From assembly GCF_000721175.1 (NCBI RefSeq), contig NZ_JOEZ01000010.1, positions 62,001 to 126,000 of the forward strand: a DNA stretch of 64,000 nt, read 5' to 3'. The notes below the pieces were generated by a model. The model saw nothing but the letters and a program-made list of their open reading frames with translations. It was not told the origin of the DNA and did not search any database. This DNA comes from Streptomyces anulatus (GTDB lineage Bacteria; Actinomycetota; Actinomycetes; Streptomycetales; Streptomycetaceae). Positions within the stretch are counted from its first letter, which is position 1, and each line of letters begins with the position of its first letter. Positions 1 to 10,490 of the stretch are shown here, piece after piece. The translations under genes were made by a program, and so were the position numbers.

Positions 1-2736
1 GACCGGCTGTCCCGGCTGCTCACCGCGGCGGCCGAGCGACCCGAGACGCCGGTCGGTCTGCTGCCGGTCCTCGGAGACGACGAGGTCCACCGCGCCCTGG
101 TCGAGGCGAACGGCGTCGACCACGACCGGCCGGTGTCGCGCACCCTCGCCGAGATCTACGGAGTCGCGGCGCGCCGGCACCCGGAGCGGGTGGCCGTGAG
201 CTGCGAGGGCGCGTCACTGACGTACGCCGAACTGTCCTCCCGGGCCCAGTCGCTGGCCCGGCTCCTGGCGGCCAGGCGGATCGGTCCCGGCTCGATCGTC
301 GCGCTCGCGCTGCCGCGCTCCACGGACCTGGTGGCCGGGTTGCTCGCCGTGTCGCTGGCGGGCGCCGCGTATCTGCCGATGGACCCGGACTACCCGGCGG
401 ACCGGCTCGCTCACATGCTGGACGACGCCCGTCCGGCGGCGCTGATCACCGACGCGTCGACGGCCGAGCGGCTGCCCCCGCACGATCTGCCGCTGATCAC
501 CGTGGACGACGCGGCGGGGTTCCCGGACGGGCCCCTCGGCCAGGCGGACCGCACCCGGCCGCTGAGCCCGGGAGACCCGGCGTACATCATCTACACCTCG
601 GGTTCCACCGGCCGCCCGAAGGGGGTCGTGGTCACCCAGCACAATGTGACGCGGCTGCTGACGGCGACCGAGCACTGGTTCGCGTTCGGGCCGGACGACG
701 TGTGGACGCTGTTCCACTCCTACGCGTTCGACTTCTCGGTGTGGGAGCTGTGGGGCGCGCTGCTGTACGGCGGCCGGGCCGTCGTCGTCCCGTACGCGAC
801 CAGCCGTGACCCGCACGCCTTCCTCCGGCTGCTGGCGGACGAGCGGGTGACGGTCCTGAACCAGACGCCGTCCGCCTTCTACCAGCTGGCCGCCGCCGAC
901 CGGGAGGCCCCCGGGCGCGACCTGGCGCTGCGGTACGTGGTGTTCGGCGGCGAGGCGCTGGAGCTGGGGCGGCTCGCGGACTGGTACACGCGCCACCACG
1001 AGAACGCGCCGACGCTGGTCAACATGTACGGCATCACGGAGACCACGGTCCATGTCTCGTATCTGGCGCTGGACCGGGCGACGGCCGCCTCCGCGATCTC
1101 CAGCACCATCGGCGTGAACATCCCCGACCTGCGCGTCTACGTCCTGGACGACCGGCTGCAGCCGGTGCCGCCCGGGGTCACCGGCGAGATGTACGTCGCC
1201 GGTGAGGGAGTGGCCCTCGGTTATCTGGGCCGCCCGGACCTGACGGCGGGGCGCTTCGTCGCCGACCCGTTCGCGCATCTCTTCGGGGAGAGCGGGCGGC
1301 GGATGTACCGCTCGGGCGACCTCGCCCGGCGGCGCGTGGACGGCACACTGGAGTACTTCGGGCGCGGCGACCAGCAGGTGAAGATCCGCGGGTTCCGCAT
1401 CGAACTGGGTGAGATCGAGGCCGTGTTGGCCGCGCATCCCGAGGTCGCCGATGTGGCGGTCGTGGTCCGTGAGGACGTGCCCGGCGACCAGCGGCTGGTC
1501 GGCTACGTCGTTCCCGCGCCCGGCACGGAGCCGGTCCCGGCGGCGCTGCGCGAGCACGCCGCCGCCACGCTGCCGGTGCACATGGTGCCCTCGGCCGTGG
1601 TGGTGCTGGAGCGGCTGCCGCTCACCGGCAACGGCAAGCTGGACCGCAAGGCGCTGCCCGCGCCGGGCGTTTCGGTGAACGCCGGTGGACGCGCGCCGCG
1701 CACGGTCCGCGAGGAGCAGCTCTGCTCGGTCTTCGCGGAGGTGCTGGGGCTGCCGTCCGTCGGGGTGGAGGACAACTTCTTCGACCTGGGCGGCCATTCG
1801 CTGCTCGCGGTGCGCCTCGCCGGGCGGATCAGGTCCGCGTTCGGGATCGAGGTGTCGATCGGCACGGTGTTCCAGGCCCCGACGCCCGCCGCGCTGGACA
1901 CGGCCCTGGACGTCTCGCGCGAGGAGGACTCGCTGGATGTGCTGCTGCCGCTGCGGCCCGCCCGCCCCGGCGACCGTGCCCCGGTCCACTGCGTGCACCC
2001 GGCGGGCGGTCTGAGCTGGTGCTACGCCGGTCTGATCCGCCATCTTCCGGCCGATGTGCCGATCTACGGGCTCCAGGCCCAGGGCGTCGGCGAGGCGACG
2101 GCGGACGAGCCGCTGCCGACCACGCTGGAGGAGCTGGCCGCCCACTACGCGTCCCGGATCCGCGAGGTGCAGCCGGAGGGCCCGTACCGGCTTCTCGGCT
2201 GGTCGACCGGCGGCATCATCGCGCACGCGATCGCCGCGGTCCTCCAAGAAGCGGGGCAGGAGGTGGAGTTGCTGGCGATCCTGGACGCGTACCCCGCCGA
2301 GGGCTTCCGCGACCTGCCCGTACCTGACCGGGCCGAAGCGCTCGAATCGCTGCTCACCATGGGCGGTTACGGCCCCGAGAGCCTCGGGGGCAAGGAGCTC
2401 GACACGGCGAACGTGGTCGAGGTGCTGCACCACGAGGGCTCCCCGCTGGCCACGCTCTCCGCCACGAAGATCGAGGCGCTCGGCGAGGTGTACCTCAACA
2501 CCAACGACCTGGTGCGGGCCTACGACCACCGGGTGTTCCGGGGCGATGTGCTGTTCTTCCGGGCCACGGTGGACACCATCGACGACACCCTGACGCCGGA
2601 GACCTGGACCCCGTACGTGAGCGGGCGCATCGACAACACGAACGTCGCCTGCTCCCACAAGGACATGACCCTGCCCGAACCGATCGCGCACATCGCGCGC
2701 GTGGTCGCCGACCGACTGACCGAGCTGGAGAAGTGA
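1..2736 (+). CDS. dhbF: NRPS C-terminal part (A-PCP-TE), siderophore synthetase, 5' partial
   Basis: The reading frame is open from base 1, so the gene starts upstream; 911 residues are visible. The first ~45 residues look like the end of a condensation domain. An adenylation domain follows (core motif [11 protein letters not shown], then [33 protein letters not shown]), then a carrier domain with [14 protein letters not shown], then a type I thioesterase with GWSTGG and a late His in SHKD. The residues lining the A-domain pocket read D-F-W-N-V-G-M-V-H-K, which differs from the classic threonine code only by V for I. Threonine activation and TE-driven cyclotrimerisation fit griseobactin (trimeric DHB-Arg-Thr lactone). 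The partner module, probably for Arg, would lie upstream. The gene product name rests on the neighbouring dhb genes. Confidence 0.92.
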   Translation, partial: DRLSRLLTAAAERPETPVGLLPVLGDDEVHRALVEANGVDHDRPVSRTLAEIYGVAARRHPERVAVSCEGASLTYAELSSRAQSLARLLAARRIGPGSIVALALPRSTDLVAGLLAVSLAGAAYLPMDPDYPADRLAHMLDDARPAALITDASTAERLPPHDLPLITVDDAAGFPDGPLGQADRTRPLSPGDPAYIIYTSGSTGRPKGVVVTQHNVTRLLTATEHWFAFGPDDVWTLFHSYAFDFSVWELWGALLYGGRAVVVPYATSRDPHAFLRLLADERVTVLNQTPSAFYQLAAADREAPGRDLALRYVVFGGEALELGRLADWYTRHHENAPTLVNMYGITETTVHVSYLALDRATAASAISSTIGVNIPDLRVYVLDDRLQPVPPGVTGEMYVAGEGVALGYLGRPDLTAGRFVADPFAHLFGESGRRMYRSGDLARRRVDGTLEYFGRGDQQVKIRGFRIELGEIEAVLAAHPEVADVAVVVREDVPGDQRLVGYVVPAPGTEPVPAALREHAAATLPVHMVPSAVVVLERLPLTGNGKLDRKALPAPGVSVNAGGRAPRTVREEQLCSVFAEVLGLPSVGVEDNFFDLGGHSLLAVRLAGRIRSAFGIEVSIGTVFQAPTPAALDTALDVSREEDSLDVLLPLRPARPGDRAPVHCVHPAGGLSWCYAGLIRHLPADVPIYGLQAQGVGEATADEPLPTTLEELAAHYASRIREVQPEGPYRLLGWSTGGIIAHAIAAVLQEAGQEVELLAILDAYPAEGFRDLPVPDRAEALESLLTMGGYGPESLGGKELDTANVVEVLHHEGSPLATLSATKIEALGEVYLNTNDLVRAYDHRVFRGDVLFFRATVDTIDDTLTPETWTPYVSGRIDNTNVACSHKDMTLPEPIAHIARVVADRLTELEK

Positions 2737-2741
2737 CACCG

Positions 2742-2945
2742 ATGAGCGACGCACCCGCCAACCCCTTCGACGCGGACGGGGAGTTCCTCGTCCTGGCCAA
2801 CGACGAGGGGCAGCACTCGCTGTGGCCGCTGTTCGCGGCGGTGCCGGAGGGCTGGTCGACGGCTCACGGTCCGTGCGCCCGGCAGGACGCGCTGGACTGG
2901 ATCACCGCGCACCGGGCCGGTCCCGTTCCCGTCTCCGCCCGGTGA
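2742..2945 (+). CDS. MbtH-like protein
   Basis: This 67-residue protein has the MbtH family core: NPFD near the N-terminus, S-L-W-P, P-x-G-W and a C-terminal tryptophan. MbtH proteins bind NRPS adenylation domains and are often required for their solubility and activity. Here the obvious partner is the threonine A domain encoded just upstream. I chose the ATG 5 nt after the NRPS stop because GGAGAAG sits 8 nt upstream. A GTG at 2733 overlapping the NRPS stop is the alternative. The stop overlaps the GTG start of the next gene (GTGA), so the three genes are probably translationally coupled. Confidence 0.93.
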   Translation: MSDAPANPFDADGEFLVLANDEGQHSLWPLFAAVPEGWSTAHGPCARQDALDWITAHRAGPVPVSAR

Positions 2946-4360
2946 GCGGGCTGCTGATCCGGCCCCGGATACGCCCCCGGGTCGCGGTCGTCCTCGTCTA
3001 CACGGCCGCGATGTGCATGAACGGCCTGGACTCGACGATCGTGAATCCGGCGCTCTACACGATCGCGGGCGACTTCGGGCGTCCGCTGTCGGCGGCGAAC
3101 ACCGTGGAGACGGCCTTCCTGGTCGCGCTCGCGGTGGGGCTGCCGGTGGCGGGGTGGCTGGGCGACCGGTTCGGGACGAAGCGGGTGTTCCTGGGTGCGC
3201 TGACCGCGTTCACGATCGCCTCCGCGGTCTGCGGTCTGGCGCCGGACCTCAACACGCTGGTGGTGGCGCGGGCCGTACAGGGCCTGGCGGGTGGGTTGTT
3301 GACGCCGGTCGGGATGACGCTGCTGTTCAGGGCGTTCCCGCCGCACGAGCGGATGAAGCTGGCCAAGGTACTGATCGTGCCGACGGCACTGATGCCGGCG
3401 CTCGGTCCGCCGCTGGGCGGGCTGCTCACCGAACACCTCTCCTGGCACTGGCTGTTCTTCGTGAACGTGCCGATCGGGGCGGCGGCGGTTCTGCTGGGCG
3501 TGTTCGGTCTGCGCGAGCATGTCGAGGGCCCCGAGGGGCGGTTCGACACGGTCGGCTTCTGGCTGGCCACTCCGGCGCTGGGTCTGCTGACGTACGCGCT
3601 CGGCTTCGGCCCCTCGCAGGGCTGGACCCGGCCCGCCGTCGCCGTCAGCGCGGCCCTGGGTTCCGTGCTGCTGGTCGCGGCGGTCCTGCACCAGGCGCGG
3701 GCGGAGACACCGTTGCTGAAGCTGCGGCTGCTCACCGACCGGGTGTACGGGTCGGCCTCCGCGCTGGCGGGGGTGACCGCGGCCGGGCTGATGGGCGTGC
3801 TGTTCGTCTTCCCGCTGCTCTACCAGGCGAGCCTGGGGGCTTCGGCGCTGGACGCCGGGCTGAGTGTGTTCCCGGAGGCGGTCGGGCTGATGCTGGCCTC
3901 ACAGGTGGTGGACCGGCTGCTGCCGAGGCTCGGCCCCCGGCTGCTGACCGTGCCGTCGCTGCTGGTCGCGGCGGCGGTCTTCGCGACGCTCGCGGTGCCG
4001 GGTGTCGCGGAGAACGCGTGGGGCGTGCGCGGGCTGATGTTCCTGATCGGCCTGGTGCTGGGGACGGCGGTGCTGACCGTGCAGATCTCCGGGTTCGAGT
4101 CGATCGGGCCCGCCGACACGGGCCAGGCGATGGGCCTGTTCCAGATCGTCCGCACGCTGGGCGGCGCGCTGGGGATCGCCGCCTGTGCGGCGGTGATCGG
4201 GGGCGGTCATGTGACGGAGGCAGCCGATCCGGGCCCGTACCGTTCGGCGGTCTGGGTGACGGCGGCGCTCGTCGCGGCGGGCGCGCTGATCGCGCTGCGG
4301 CTGCCGCGCGAGGCTCCGCAGCCGCCGCCGTTCGACGACGAGGACACCGCCGCCCGGTGA
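2942..4360 (+). CDS. MFS transporter, DHA2-like, putative siderophore exporter
   Basis: The 472-residue product is rich in hydrophobic segments. Early on it has the MFS motif G-D-R-F-G-T-K-R (loop 2-3) and the drug/H+ antiporter signature around [10 protein letters not shown], typical of 12-14 helix DHA2 exporters. The GTG start overlaps the MbtH stop by 4 nt, so it belongs to the NRPS-mbtH operon. Export of the finished catecholate siderophore is the likely role. That role is inferred from position; substrate cannot be read from the sequence. A strong hairpin terminator follows. Confidence 0.88.
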   Translation: MSGLLIRPRIRPRVAVVLVYTAAMCMNGLDSTIVNPALYTIAGDFGRPLSAANTVETAFLVALAVGLPVAGWLGDRFGTKRVFLGALTAFTIASAVCGLAPDLNTLVVARAVQGLAGGLLTPVGMTLLFRAFPPHERMKLAKVLIVPTALMPALGPPLGGLLTEHLSWHWLFFVNVPIGAAAVLLGVFGLREHVEGPEGRFDTVGFWLATPALGLLTYALGFGPSQGWTRPAVAVSAALGSVLLVAAVLHQARAETPLLKLRLLTDRVYGSASALAGVTAAGLMGVLFVFPLLYQASLGASALDAGLSVFPEAVGLMLASQVVDRLLPRLGPRLLTVPSLLVAAAVFATLAVPGVAENAWGVRGLMFLIGLVLGTAVLTVQISGFESIGPADTGQAMGLFQIVRTLGGALGIAACAAVIGGGHVTEAADPGPYRSAVWVTAALVAAGALIALRLPREAPQPPPFDDEDTAAR

Positions 4361-4430
4361 GGGCTTCACGGCGGACGAGGTTGTGGCCGTCATGAGCTGA
4401 GCGGCACGACGAAGAGTGGCACAACGGCGT

Positions 4431-4489
4431 CACGACGAAGGCGCGGGGCGGCATCCGGAGGGGGGGTGCCGCCCCGCGCCTTCGTCGTG
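4431..4489. terminator. Bidirectional terminator with perfect 23-bp stem
   Basis: The arms at 4431-4453 and 4467-4489 are perfectly complementary (23 bp), with a 13-nt loop. The hairpin lies between the convergent MFS gene and esterase gene, so it can stop transcription from both sides. There is no long T tract, as is usual in high-GC actinomycetes. Confidence 0.85.
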
Positions 4490-4513
4490 CCGGGGACGGG
4501 TTGCGGAGGGGGC

Positions 4514-5815
4514 TCAGCGTCCGCCGAGCAGAGCGGCCAGCCCGTCCGCCAGGCCGCCGCGCCAGCAGGCGTAGTCGTGGCCGCCGTTGAACTCCCCGTA
4601 GCGGACGTCGTATCCGCGGGCGCGCAGCACGTTGCGGAACCTGCGGTTCTCCGGGAGCAGCATCCATTCCTGGAGGCCGACCTCCACGTGGAGGGTCACC
4701 GGCCGGCGTTCCGCGCGGGCGTACTGTCCGGTGAGCCACTCGCTCCCTCGTTCGTCGTCGGGCCACCAGAAGGAGCCGGACTGGGAGAGGGCGAGGCCGA
4801 AGCGGTCGGGCCGCTGGAAGGCGGCGAACGCGGCGGTGAGGCCACCGGCGCTCTGCCCGGCGACGACGGTCCGTGCGGCGTCCGCCCCGGCCCCGTACTC
4901 CCGTTCGGCCCAGGGCAGCAGGGTGTCGGCGAGCCAGTCGGCGAACGGGGCGCTGCAGGCGAGGTCCTGCATGCGCCGGCCCATGGTGTCGACCAGGACC
5001 GCCACCGTGGGCGGCAGGTCCCCGTCGGCGTGGAGGTTGTCGAGGATGTCGCCGACGCCGAGGACCGGCCCCCACATCTCGCCGTCCAGGAGCACGGCGA
5101 GGGCGTACGGGCCTTCGTCCGGGCGGTGGCCGGGCGGCAGGTGGACCGTGATCCGGCGGCCGTCGACCTCGGCGTCGAGCGTTCGTCCCCGGACCACGTC
5201 GTCGCGCCGCCGGGTGCGCGACTGCGCGGGGGCCTCGGGGAGTTCGAGTACGGAGGCGGGGTTGCGGCCGTCCCGGGAGGGCAGCGGGGCGCGGTCGTTG
5301 AGCGGGTCGGGTTCGGCATGGTCGAGGACCTGGAGCCAGGAGGCCCGGTCGGCGCGCAGGGCGTCCTCGCGGGTGCCGTCGGTGGCGTGGAACTGGTACG
5401 AGGCGCGGTGGTCGGCGCGCAGCCGGTGGCTGATCGCCCAGACGCCGGTGCCTTCGAGGCGTTCCATCAGGTGCGGGGCGAGGTCGCCCGCGTGCCGGTC
5501 CTTGTCGGTGACCGTGTGGACCAGGGCCAGGACGTGGGTGGCGGGGCGCTCGGGGTCCTCGCGGCGGACGAAGGTGACGAGCCGGTGGTCCGGGTCGCCC
5601 TCGGGGTCGGGTTCGACGAGCGGGGTGCCGGTGGCGGCCGCACGGAGCCAGAACGCCTCCTCGGCGTCGGGCTTGTCGTCGCGGACGTCCGCGACGAGCG
5701 TACGCAGCAGGGGGCTTCGCACGGCGGTCGGCTCGCTTCCGGTCGGTCCCGCGAGTACGGGAGGGGCGGGCGGGTTCTTGCGCGGGGGGTGGGTCACGGT
5801 CACATCGCCTTTCAT
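4514..5815 (-). CDS. Enterobactin/ferric-siderophore esterase
   Basis: The 433-residue protein has the two-part layout of Fes-type esterases: an N-terminal enterochelin-esterase domain (about residues 30-190) and a C-terminal alpha/beta hydrolase of the esterase D family. The nucleophile elbow is GQSAGG (about residue 315), and the catalytic histidine is probably in NGGHDYACW near the C-terminus. Such enzymes hydrolyse the trilactone of catecholate siderophores in the cytoplasm and release iron. No signal peptide is visible. The ATG overlaps the stop of the permease gene (ATGA), so the two are one operon. This links uptake to lactone cleavage and agrees with a cyclic trimeric ester product. 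Confidence 0.9.
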   Translation of the reverse strand: MKGDVTVTHPPRKNPPAPPVLAGPTGSEPTAVRSPLLRTLVADVRDDKPDAEEAFWLRAAATGTPLVEPDPEGDPDHRLVTFVRREDPERPATHVLALVHTVTDKDRHAGDLAPHLMERLEGTGVWAISHRLRADHRASYQFHATDGTREDALRADRASWLQVLDHAEPDPLNDRAPLPSRDGRNPASVLELPEAPAQSRTRRRDDVVRGRTLDAEVDGRRITVHLPPGHRPDEGPYALAVLLDGEMWGPVLGVGDILDNLHADGDLPPTVAVLVDTMGRRMQDLACSAPFADWLADTLLPWAEREYGAGADAARTVVAGQSAGGLTAAFAAFQRPDRFGLALSQSGSFWWPDDERGSEWLTGQYARAERRPVTLHVEVGLQEWMLLPENRRFRNVLRARGYDVRYGEFNGGHDYACWRGGLADGLAALLGGR

Positions 5816-8247
5816 ACGCGGGTGGCTGCGGAGCGGCCGAGCAGCACCCAGAGCAGGAAGGGGCCGCCGAGGACGGTGGTGACGATGCCGACGGGGAGTT
5901 CGACGCCGTCGAAGGCGATGCGGCCGAGGGTGTCGGCGGCGACGACGAGGACGGCCCCGGTGAGCATCGAGCCGACGAGCGGGACGCGCAGGGGTCCGGC
6001 GAGCCGGGAGGCGATGACCGGGGAGGCGAGCGCCACGAAGCCGACGGGGCCGCAGATGCCGACGGCGAGGCCCGCGAGGGCGACGGCGAGGAGCAGGGAG
6101 AGGGCGCGGACCCGGCCGGGGGCGGAACCGAGCGAGGAGGCCGTCGCGTCGTCGAAGCGCAGAACGCCAAGGTGTCGGGCGACGGCGAGGCTGACGGGGA
6201 CGAGGACCGCGAGGCCGATGAGGACGGGGACCGCGACGGAGTAACTGCGTCCGTTGAGGCTGCCCGAGGTCCATACGTACAGCGATCCTGCGGAGGAGAG
6301 GGAGCGGCGGGACAGGACGACCTGCGTGATCGCGGAGGCCAGCGCGGACATGGCGAGGCCGACGACGAGGACGCGGTAGCCGCGCCGGCCGAGGCCGCCG
6401 GAGACGGTGGTGACGACGATGACGGCGACGAGCGCGCCGATCGGCCCGGCCCACCAGGCGCCGAAGGATCCGGTGGCGCTGAGGCTGACGGAGAGCAGAA
6501 CGGCGGCGGTGGCCCCGTCGTTGACACCGAGGAGTTCGGGCGTGGCCAGGCGGTTGCGGGCCAGGGTCTGGGTGAGGCAGCCGGCGAGGCCGAGGGCGGC
6601 GCCCGCGGTGAGTCCGGCGACGATGCGGCCGAGGCGGAACTTCCTGACGAGCAGGACGTCGAAGCGGTCGCCCTGGCCGAGCAACGCGCGGAAGGTGCGG
6701 TCGACGCCCATGTCGCTCTGGCCCGCGTACGCGGAGAGGACGACGGCGAGCAGGAGGGCCCCGGCGAGGGCGAGGGCGGCGAGGGCGGCGCGCCGGGTGA
6801 CGAGGAGGGACAGCGGGCCGCGGCGCAGGACGAGGGTGTCGGCCGGGCGGGCCCGGAGCGTCTTGGGGGTGCGGCGGGCGGGGCGCGGCAGGGCGATCCG
6901 GAACCGGCGGGGGCGGTCGGGGGCGCGCTCCTCGGTCGCCGGTTCCGTCATGCCCATCGAGGCCAGCCGCTCGGAGCGGACGATGGCGATGAGGACGGGC
7001 GCGCCGATGAGGGCGACGATGACGGAGACGGGCGCCTCGAAGGGCCGGGAGACCACGCGGGCGGCGATGTCGGAGACCGTCAGGACGCAGGCGCCGATCA
7101 GCCCGGCGAGCAGCAGCCGGGCCGCCAGCCGGGTGCCGGCCAGGGTGCGGGCGAGGAAGCCGGCGAGCAGGCCGAGGAAGGAGATGGGGCCGGCGAGCGC
7201 GACGGCGGCGGCGGTCAGGAGGGTGACGCCGACGGCCACGACCGTACGGATCACGGGGGGCCGGTGGCCGAGGCTGCGGGCCAGATCGTCGCCGAGCGCG
7301 AGGGCGGAAAGCGGGCGGGCGACCAGCAGGGCGACGAGGAAGCCGATGGCGAGGACGGGGGTGAGGCGGCCGAGTTCACCGAAACCCTCGACCCCGGCGA
7401 GGGAGCCGAGGACCCAGAAGCGGAATCTGTCGTAGGTCTCGGCGGAGTTGACGACGATGACGCTGGTGAGCCCGCCGAAGGTCGCGCCGAGCGCCGCGCC
7501 CGCGAGGACCAGGCGCATGGGAGAGCCGCCGCCGCGTCTGCCGGATATGAGGAGGACGAGGCCGCTGGCGACCACCGCGCCGACGAACGCGCAGACGAGG
7601 TACGCGTAACCGGAATCGAAGCCGAGGAGCGCGATACCCGCGACGACGCCGAGGGACGCGCCCGCGTTGACGCCGAGGAGTCCGGTCTCGGCCAGCGGAT
7701 TGCGGGTGACCGCCTGGAGCAGGCACCCGGCGACGCCGAGGGCGGCTCCGACGAGCAGCGCGGTGAGGGTGCGCGGGAGGCGCAGGTCGCCGACGACGAG
7801 GGAGAGCCGGGCGTTGTCGCGCGCGCCGTCCCGGCCGAGCAGGTAGTCCAGGACGCCGCCCGGGCCGACCTCGCCCGCCCCGGTCGAGAGGGAGAGCGCC
7901 GTCAACAGGACGACGGCGAGAGCGAGTCCGCCGACGGAGATGGCCACGGTCCGGCGGCGCGGGTCGGCTGCGGAACGGGACGCATCGGTGGAGGCGGCGG
8001 TCGCTGCGGGCGCGATCGGGGCACCGGCGGGCGCTGCGGGCGCGTCCGAAGCGGCGGGCCCCTCGTGGGCCGGTCGGGGGCCGGAGGGCTGTCCGCTTCC
8101 AGGCGTTGCTCTCTCTTCGGCTCCCGGGGATGCCTCCTCGTGCCCGGCGGGCGGGGCATCCGGCCCGGCTTCGTCCCCGTCCAACTGGACGTTCGAGGAG
8201 TCATGTTCGGGAGCCGAGGCCGTGGTCCCCGTGCGCGGCGTTTGCAT
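5812..8247 (-). CDS. Fused double FecCD-type ferric-siderophore permease
   Basis: At 811 residues this is about twice the size of a single FecCD permease. It contains two tandem permease units (about 110-440 and 480-811), each with the FecCD hallmarks (GAALGVAGCLLQAVTRNPLA and GAALGLAGCLTQTLARNRLA, followed by PELLGVN-like motifs). The first ~100 residues are a hydrophilic Ala/Pro/Glu-rich tail, probably cytoplasmic. The layout resembles FhuB. No ATP-binding subunit or solute-binding lipoprotein gene lies nearby, so those parts must come from elsewhere. The ATG at 8247 lies directly at the iron box and 6 nt after a TAGCCT -10 box, which suggests a leaderless, iron-repressed transcript. Confidence 0.9.
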   Translation of the reverse strand: MQTPRTGTTASAPEHDSSNVQLDGDEAGPDAPPAGHEEASPGAEERATPGSGQPSGPRPAHEGPAASDAPAAPAGAPIAPAATAASTDASRSAADPRRRTVAISVGGLALAVVLLTALSLSTGAGEVGPGGVLDYLLGRDGARDNARLSLVVGDLRLPRTLTALLVGAALGVAGCLLQAVTRNPLAETGLLGVNAGASLGVVAGIALLGFDSGYAYLVCAFVGAVVASGLVLLISGRRGGGSPMRLVLAGAALGATFGGLTSVIVVNSAETYDRFRFWVLGSLAGVEGFGELGRLTPVLAIGFLVALLVARPLSALALGDDLARSLGHRPPVIRTVVAVGVTLLTAAAVALAGPISFLGLLAGFLARTLAGTRLAARLLLAGLIGACVLTVSDIAARVVSRPFEAPVSVIVALIGAPVLIAIVRSERLASMGMTEPATEERAPDRPRRFRIALPRPARRTPKTLRARPADTLVLRRGPLSLLVTRRAALAALALAGALLLAVVLSAYAGQSDMGVDRTFRALLGQGDRFDVLLVRKFRLGRIVAGLTAGAALGLAGCLTQTLARNRLATPELLGVNDGATAAVLLSVSLSATGSFGAWWAGPIGALVAVIVVTTVSGGLGRRGYRVLVVGLAMSALASAITQVVLSRRSLSSAGSLYVWTSGSLNGRSYSVAVPVLIGLAVLVPVSLAVARHLGVLRFDDATASSLGSAPGRVRALSLLLAVALAGLAVGICGPVGFVALASPVIASRLAGPLRVPLVGSMLTGAVLVVAADTLGRIAFDGVELPVGIVTTVLGGPFLLWVLLGRSAATRV

Positions 8248-8265
8248 AAGGTGAGGCTAACCTAA
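8247..8265 (-). promoter_or_regulatory. Iron box (DmdR1/IdeR-type) over the permease start
   Basis: TAAGGTGAGGCTAACCTAA matches the actinobacterial iron box TTAGGTTAGGCTAACCTAA at 17 of 19 positions. It touches the permease ATG and covers the -10 box TAGCCT (8254-8259 on the minus strand, 6 nt before the ATG). Repression by an iron-loaded DtxR-family regulator is expected. Confidence 0.85.
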
Positions 8266-8311
8266 GTAGGTATCGACGGTTCGACATCCCTTCCTGGGCC
8301 GTCGATTCAAT

Positions 8312-8330
8312 TTAGGTTACCCTTACCTAA
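8312..8330 (+). promoter_or_regulatory. Iron box upstream of dhbA
   Basis: TTAGGTTACCCTTACCTAA matches the iron box consensus at 16 of 19 positions. It ends 20 nt before the dhbA ATG and just before the GGAGGAGG ribosome binding site, so it should sit in the core promoter of the dhb operon. Confidence 0.85.
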
Positions 8331-8349
8331 TAACCGGAGGAGGTTGCTC

Positions 8350-9180
8350 ATGCCTGAGCACATACCGGGCAGAAGCGGCGAGTTCATCGGTCGCACTGCT
8401 CTGGTCACCGGTGCCGCACAAGGCATCGGCGCGGCGGTCGCCGACCTGCTCGCCACCCTCGGCGCCCGCGTGGCCGCCACCGATCTCGCCCTGCCCGGCA
8501 TCGAGGCGCTGGCCGTCGGCTGGACCCGGACGCAGGAGAAACTGCCCGCCGGCGAGCGTTCGACAGGCAGCCTGGACCCGTATGTGATGGACGTCACCGA
8601 CCGGAGCTCGGTGGAGCGCACCGTGGCCCTCGTGGAGCGCCGACTCGGCGCGGTCGACGTCCTGGTGAACGTCGCGGGCATCCTGCGCACCGGCCCGGCG
8701 GCCGTGCTCTCCGCACAGGACTGGGCGGACACCTTCGCGGTGAACGCCACCGGCGTCTTCCACGTCTCCCAGGCCGTCGCCCCGCTCATGGCCGCCCGCG
8801 GATCCGGCGCGGTCGTCACCGTCGGCTCCAACGCCGCCGGGATCCCCCGTACCGGCATGGCCGCCTACGCCGCGTCCAAGGCGGCCGCCGCCATGTTCAC
8901 CAAGTGTCTGGGGCTCGAACTCGCCCGCAGCGGCGTTCGCTGCAACGTCGTCGCACCCGGCTCCACCGATACGCCGATGCAACGCGCGCTGTGGACCGAT
9001 CCCGGCGCCGGACAGCGCGTCATCGACGGGGACCCCGCGACGTACCGCACCGGCATTCCGCTGGGCCGGATCGCCGACCCCGGGGACATCGCGGAGACGG
9101 TGGCGTTCCTCGCCTCGGAGCGCGCCCGCCACATCACCATGCAGGAGCTGTACGTCGACGGCGGCGCGACCCTGCGCTGA
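8350..9180 (+). CDS. dhbA: 2,3-dihydro-2,3-dihydroxybenzoate dehydrogenase
   Basis: This 276-residue short-chain dehydrogenase has the cofactor motif TGAAQGIG near residue 20, NVAG, and the catalytic YAASK around residue 178. It oxidises 2,3-dihydro-2,3-dihydroxybenzoate to 2,3-dihydroxybenzoate with NAD+, the last step of DHB formation. The family is broad. The specific call rests on the operon with isochorismate synthase, DHB-AMP ligase and isochorismatase. The ATG at 8350 has GGAGGAGG 5-12 nt upstream and an iron box just before that. About 100 nt separate it from dhbC. Confidence 0.93.
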   Translation: MPEHIPGRSGEFIGRTALVTGAAQGIGAAVADLLATLGARVAATDLALPGIEALAVGWTRTQEKLPAGERSTGSLDPYVMDVTDRSSVERTVALVERRLGAVDVLVNVAGILRTGPAAVLSAQDWADTFAVNATGVFHVSQAVAPLMAARGSGAVVTVGSNAAGIPRTGMAAYAASKAAAAMFTKCLGLELARSGVRCNVVAPGSTDTPMQRALWTDPGAGQRVIDGDPATYRTGIPLGRIADPGDIAETVAFLASERARHITMQELYVDGGATLR

Positions 9181-9284
9181 CCGCCCGGCCACCTCCCCCC
9201 TTCCGGCTTTCGTCCTTCTTCCTTTCCTTCACCTCCCATCCAGCCCCCCGCACCGCTGACGGGACCATCGAGAATGGAGTCCCC

Positions 9285-10490
9285 GTGTCGACGGCATCCC
9301 AGGTCGCCACGCACACCGCCCCGGCCGATCCGGCCCACCCGGCCGTAGGAGCGGCCACTTCGCTGCTGGACGCCTACACCCCGGGCGACCACTTTCTCGC
9401 CACCCCCGGACGCACACTGCTCGCACAGGGCCCGGGACGTCATGTCCCCCATGACGAGAGACCGTTGACCGCGCGGGTGGACGCCACGCTCGCCGCAGCG
9501 GTCGCCGCCGGTCAGGATGGGCCAGTGGTTCTCGGCGCCATCCCCTTCGACCACACCGCCCCGGCCGCGCTGAACGTCCCGGAGTCGGTACGCACCGCGC
9601 CGCCGCTCGCCTCCGACCCGCTCATCGCCCTGCCCGCGAACGCGCCCACCGCCGGAGCCTGGGAGATACGCCAGGTGCCCGAACCGGACATCTACGGCAA
9701 GGGCGTCGCCTCCGCCGTGGAGCGCATGTGGCGCGGCGAGTTCAGCAAGGTCGTCCTCGCCCGCACCCTCGAACTCACCTCCGACGCCCCGCTCGACCTG
9801 CCCGCGATGCTCCAGCGCCTCGCCCGCCGCGACCCCTCCGGCTATACCTTCGCGCTGCCGGCCGGCCCCGCGCGCACCCTGATCGGCGCCAGCCCCGAGC
9901 TGCTCGTCTCCCGCCACGGCAACCAGATCGTCGCCAACCCGCTCGCCGGGTCGACCCCGCGCAGCGCCGATCTCGCCGAGGACGTGCGCCGGGCGGCGAC
10001 ACTGCTGGAGTCCGTCAAGGACCTCCACGAGCACGCCGTCGTCGTGGACGCCGTCCACCAGGCGCTCGCCCCGCACTGCACCGGGATGACCGTCCCGGCC
10101 CGGCCGACGCTGATCCGCACCGCCACCATGTGGCACCTGTCCACCACGGTCACCGGCACCCTCTCCTCCCCCGACGTCTCGGCGCTGGAGCTGGCCATGG
10201 CGCTCCACCCGACGCCCGCCGTGTGCGGAACACCGACGCGGACGGCCCGTCAGGTCATCTCCGAGACCGAGCCGTTCGACCGCGGGTTCTTCACCGGAGT
10301 GGTCGGCTGGGGCAACGCCGAGGGCGACGGCGAATGGGTCGTCACGATCCGCTGCGCCGAGGCCGAGGAGCGCAGGCTGCGCCTGTACGCCGGGGCGGGT
10401 GTCGTCGCCGCCTCCGAGCCCGAGGCGGAGACCGCCGAGACCGCGGCCAAGTTCCGCACCTTCCTGAGCGCCGTGGGAGCCGAACTGTGA
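9285..10490 (+). CDS. dhbC: Isochorismate synthase
   Basis: The 401-residue protein belongs to the chorismate-using enzyme family (EntC/DhbC/MenF). Recognisable parts are [10 protein letters not shown], the region [10 protein letters not shown], and the C-terminal [10 protein letters not shown] and [13 protein letters not shown] blocks with acidic Mg2+ ligands. It converts chorismate to isochorismate, the first committed step toward DHB. The GTG start at 9285 is preceded by GGAG at a good distance. The stop overlaps the GTG start of dhbE, so they are coupled. Confidence 0.93.
   Translation: MSTASQVATHTAPADPAHPAVGAATSLLDAYTPGDHFLATPGRTLLAQGPGRHVPHDERPLTARVDATLAAAVAAGQDGPVVLGAIPFDHTAPAALNVPESVRTAPPLASDPLIALPANAPTAGAWEIRQVPEPDIYGKGVASAVERMWRGEFSKVVLARTLELTSDAPLDLPAMLQRLARRDPSGYTFALPAGPARTLIGASPELLVSRHGNQIVANPLAGSTPRSADLAEDVRRAATLLESVKDLHEHAVVVDAVHQALAPHCTGMTVPARPTLIRTATMWHLSTTVTGTLSSPDVSALELAMALHPTPAVCGTPTRTARQVISETEPFDRGFFTGVVGWGNAEGDGEWVVTIRCAEAEERRLRLYAGAGVVAASEPEAETAETAAKFRTFLSAVGAEL

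Noticed and set aside
214..2754. An 846-codon minus-strand frame over the NRPS
   Set aside because: It is antisense to a gene with clear A-PCP-TE motifs.
6172..8265. Long plus-strand frame over the permease gene
   Set aside because: The composition is Gly/Glu/Asp/Ala-rich with no domain, a typical shadow of a membrane protein gene in high-GC DNA.
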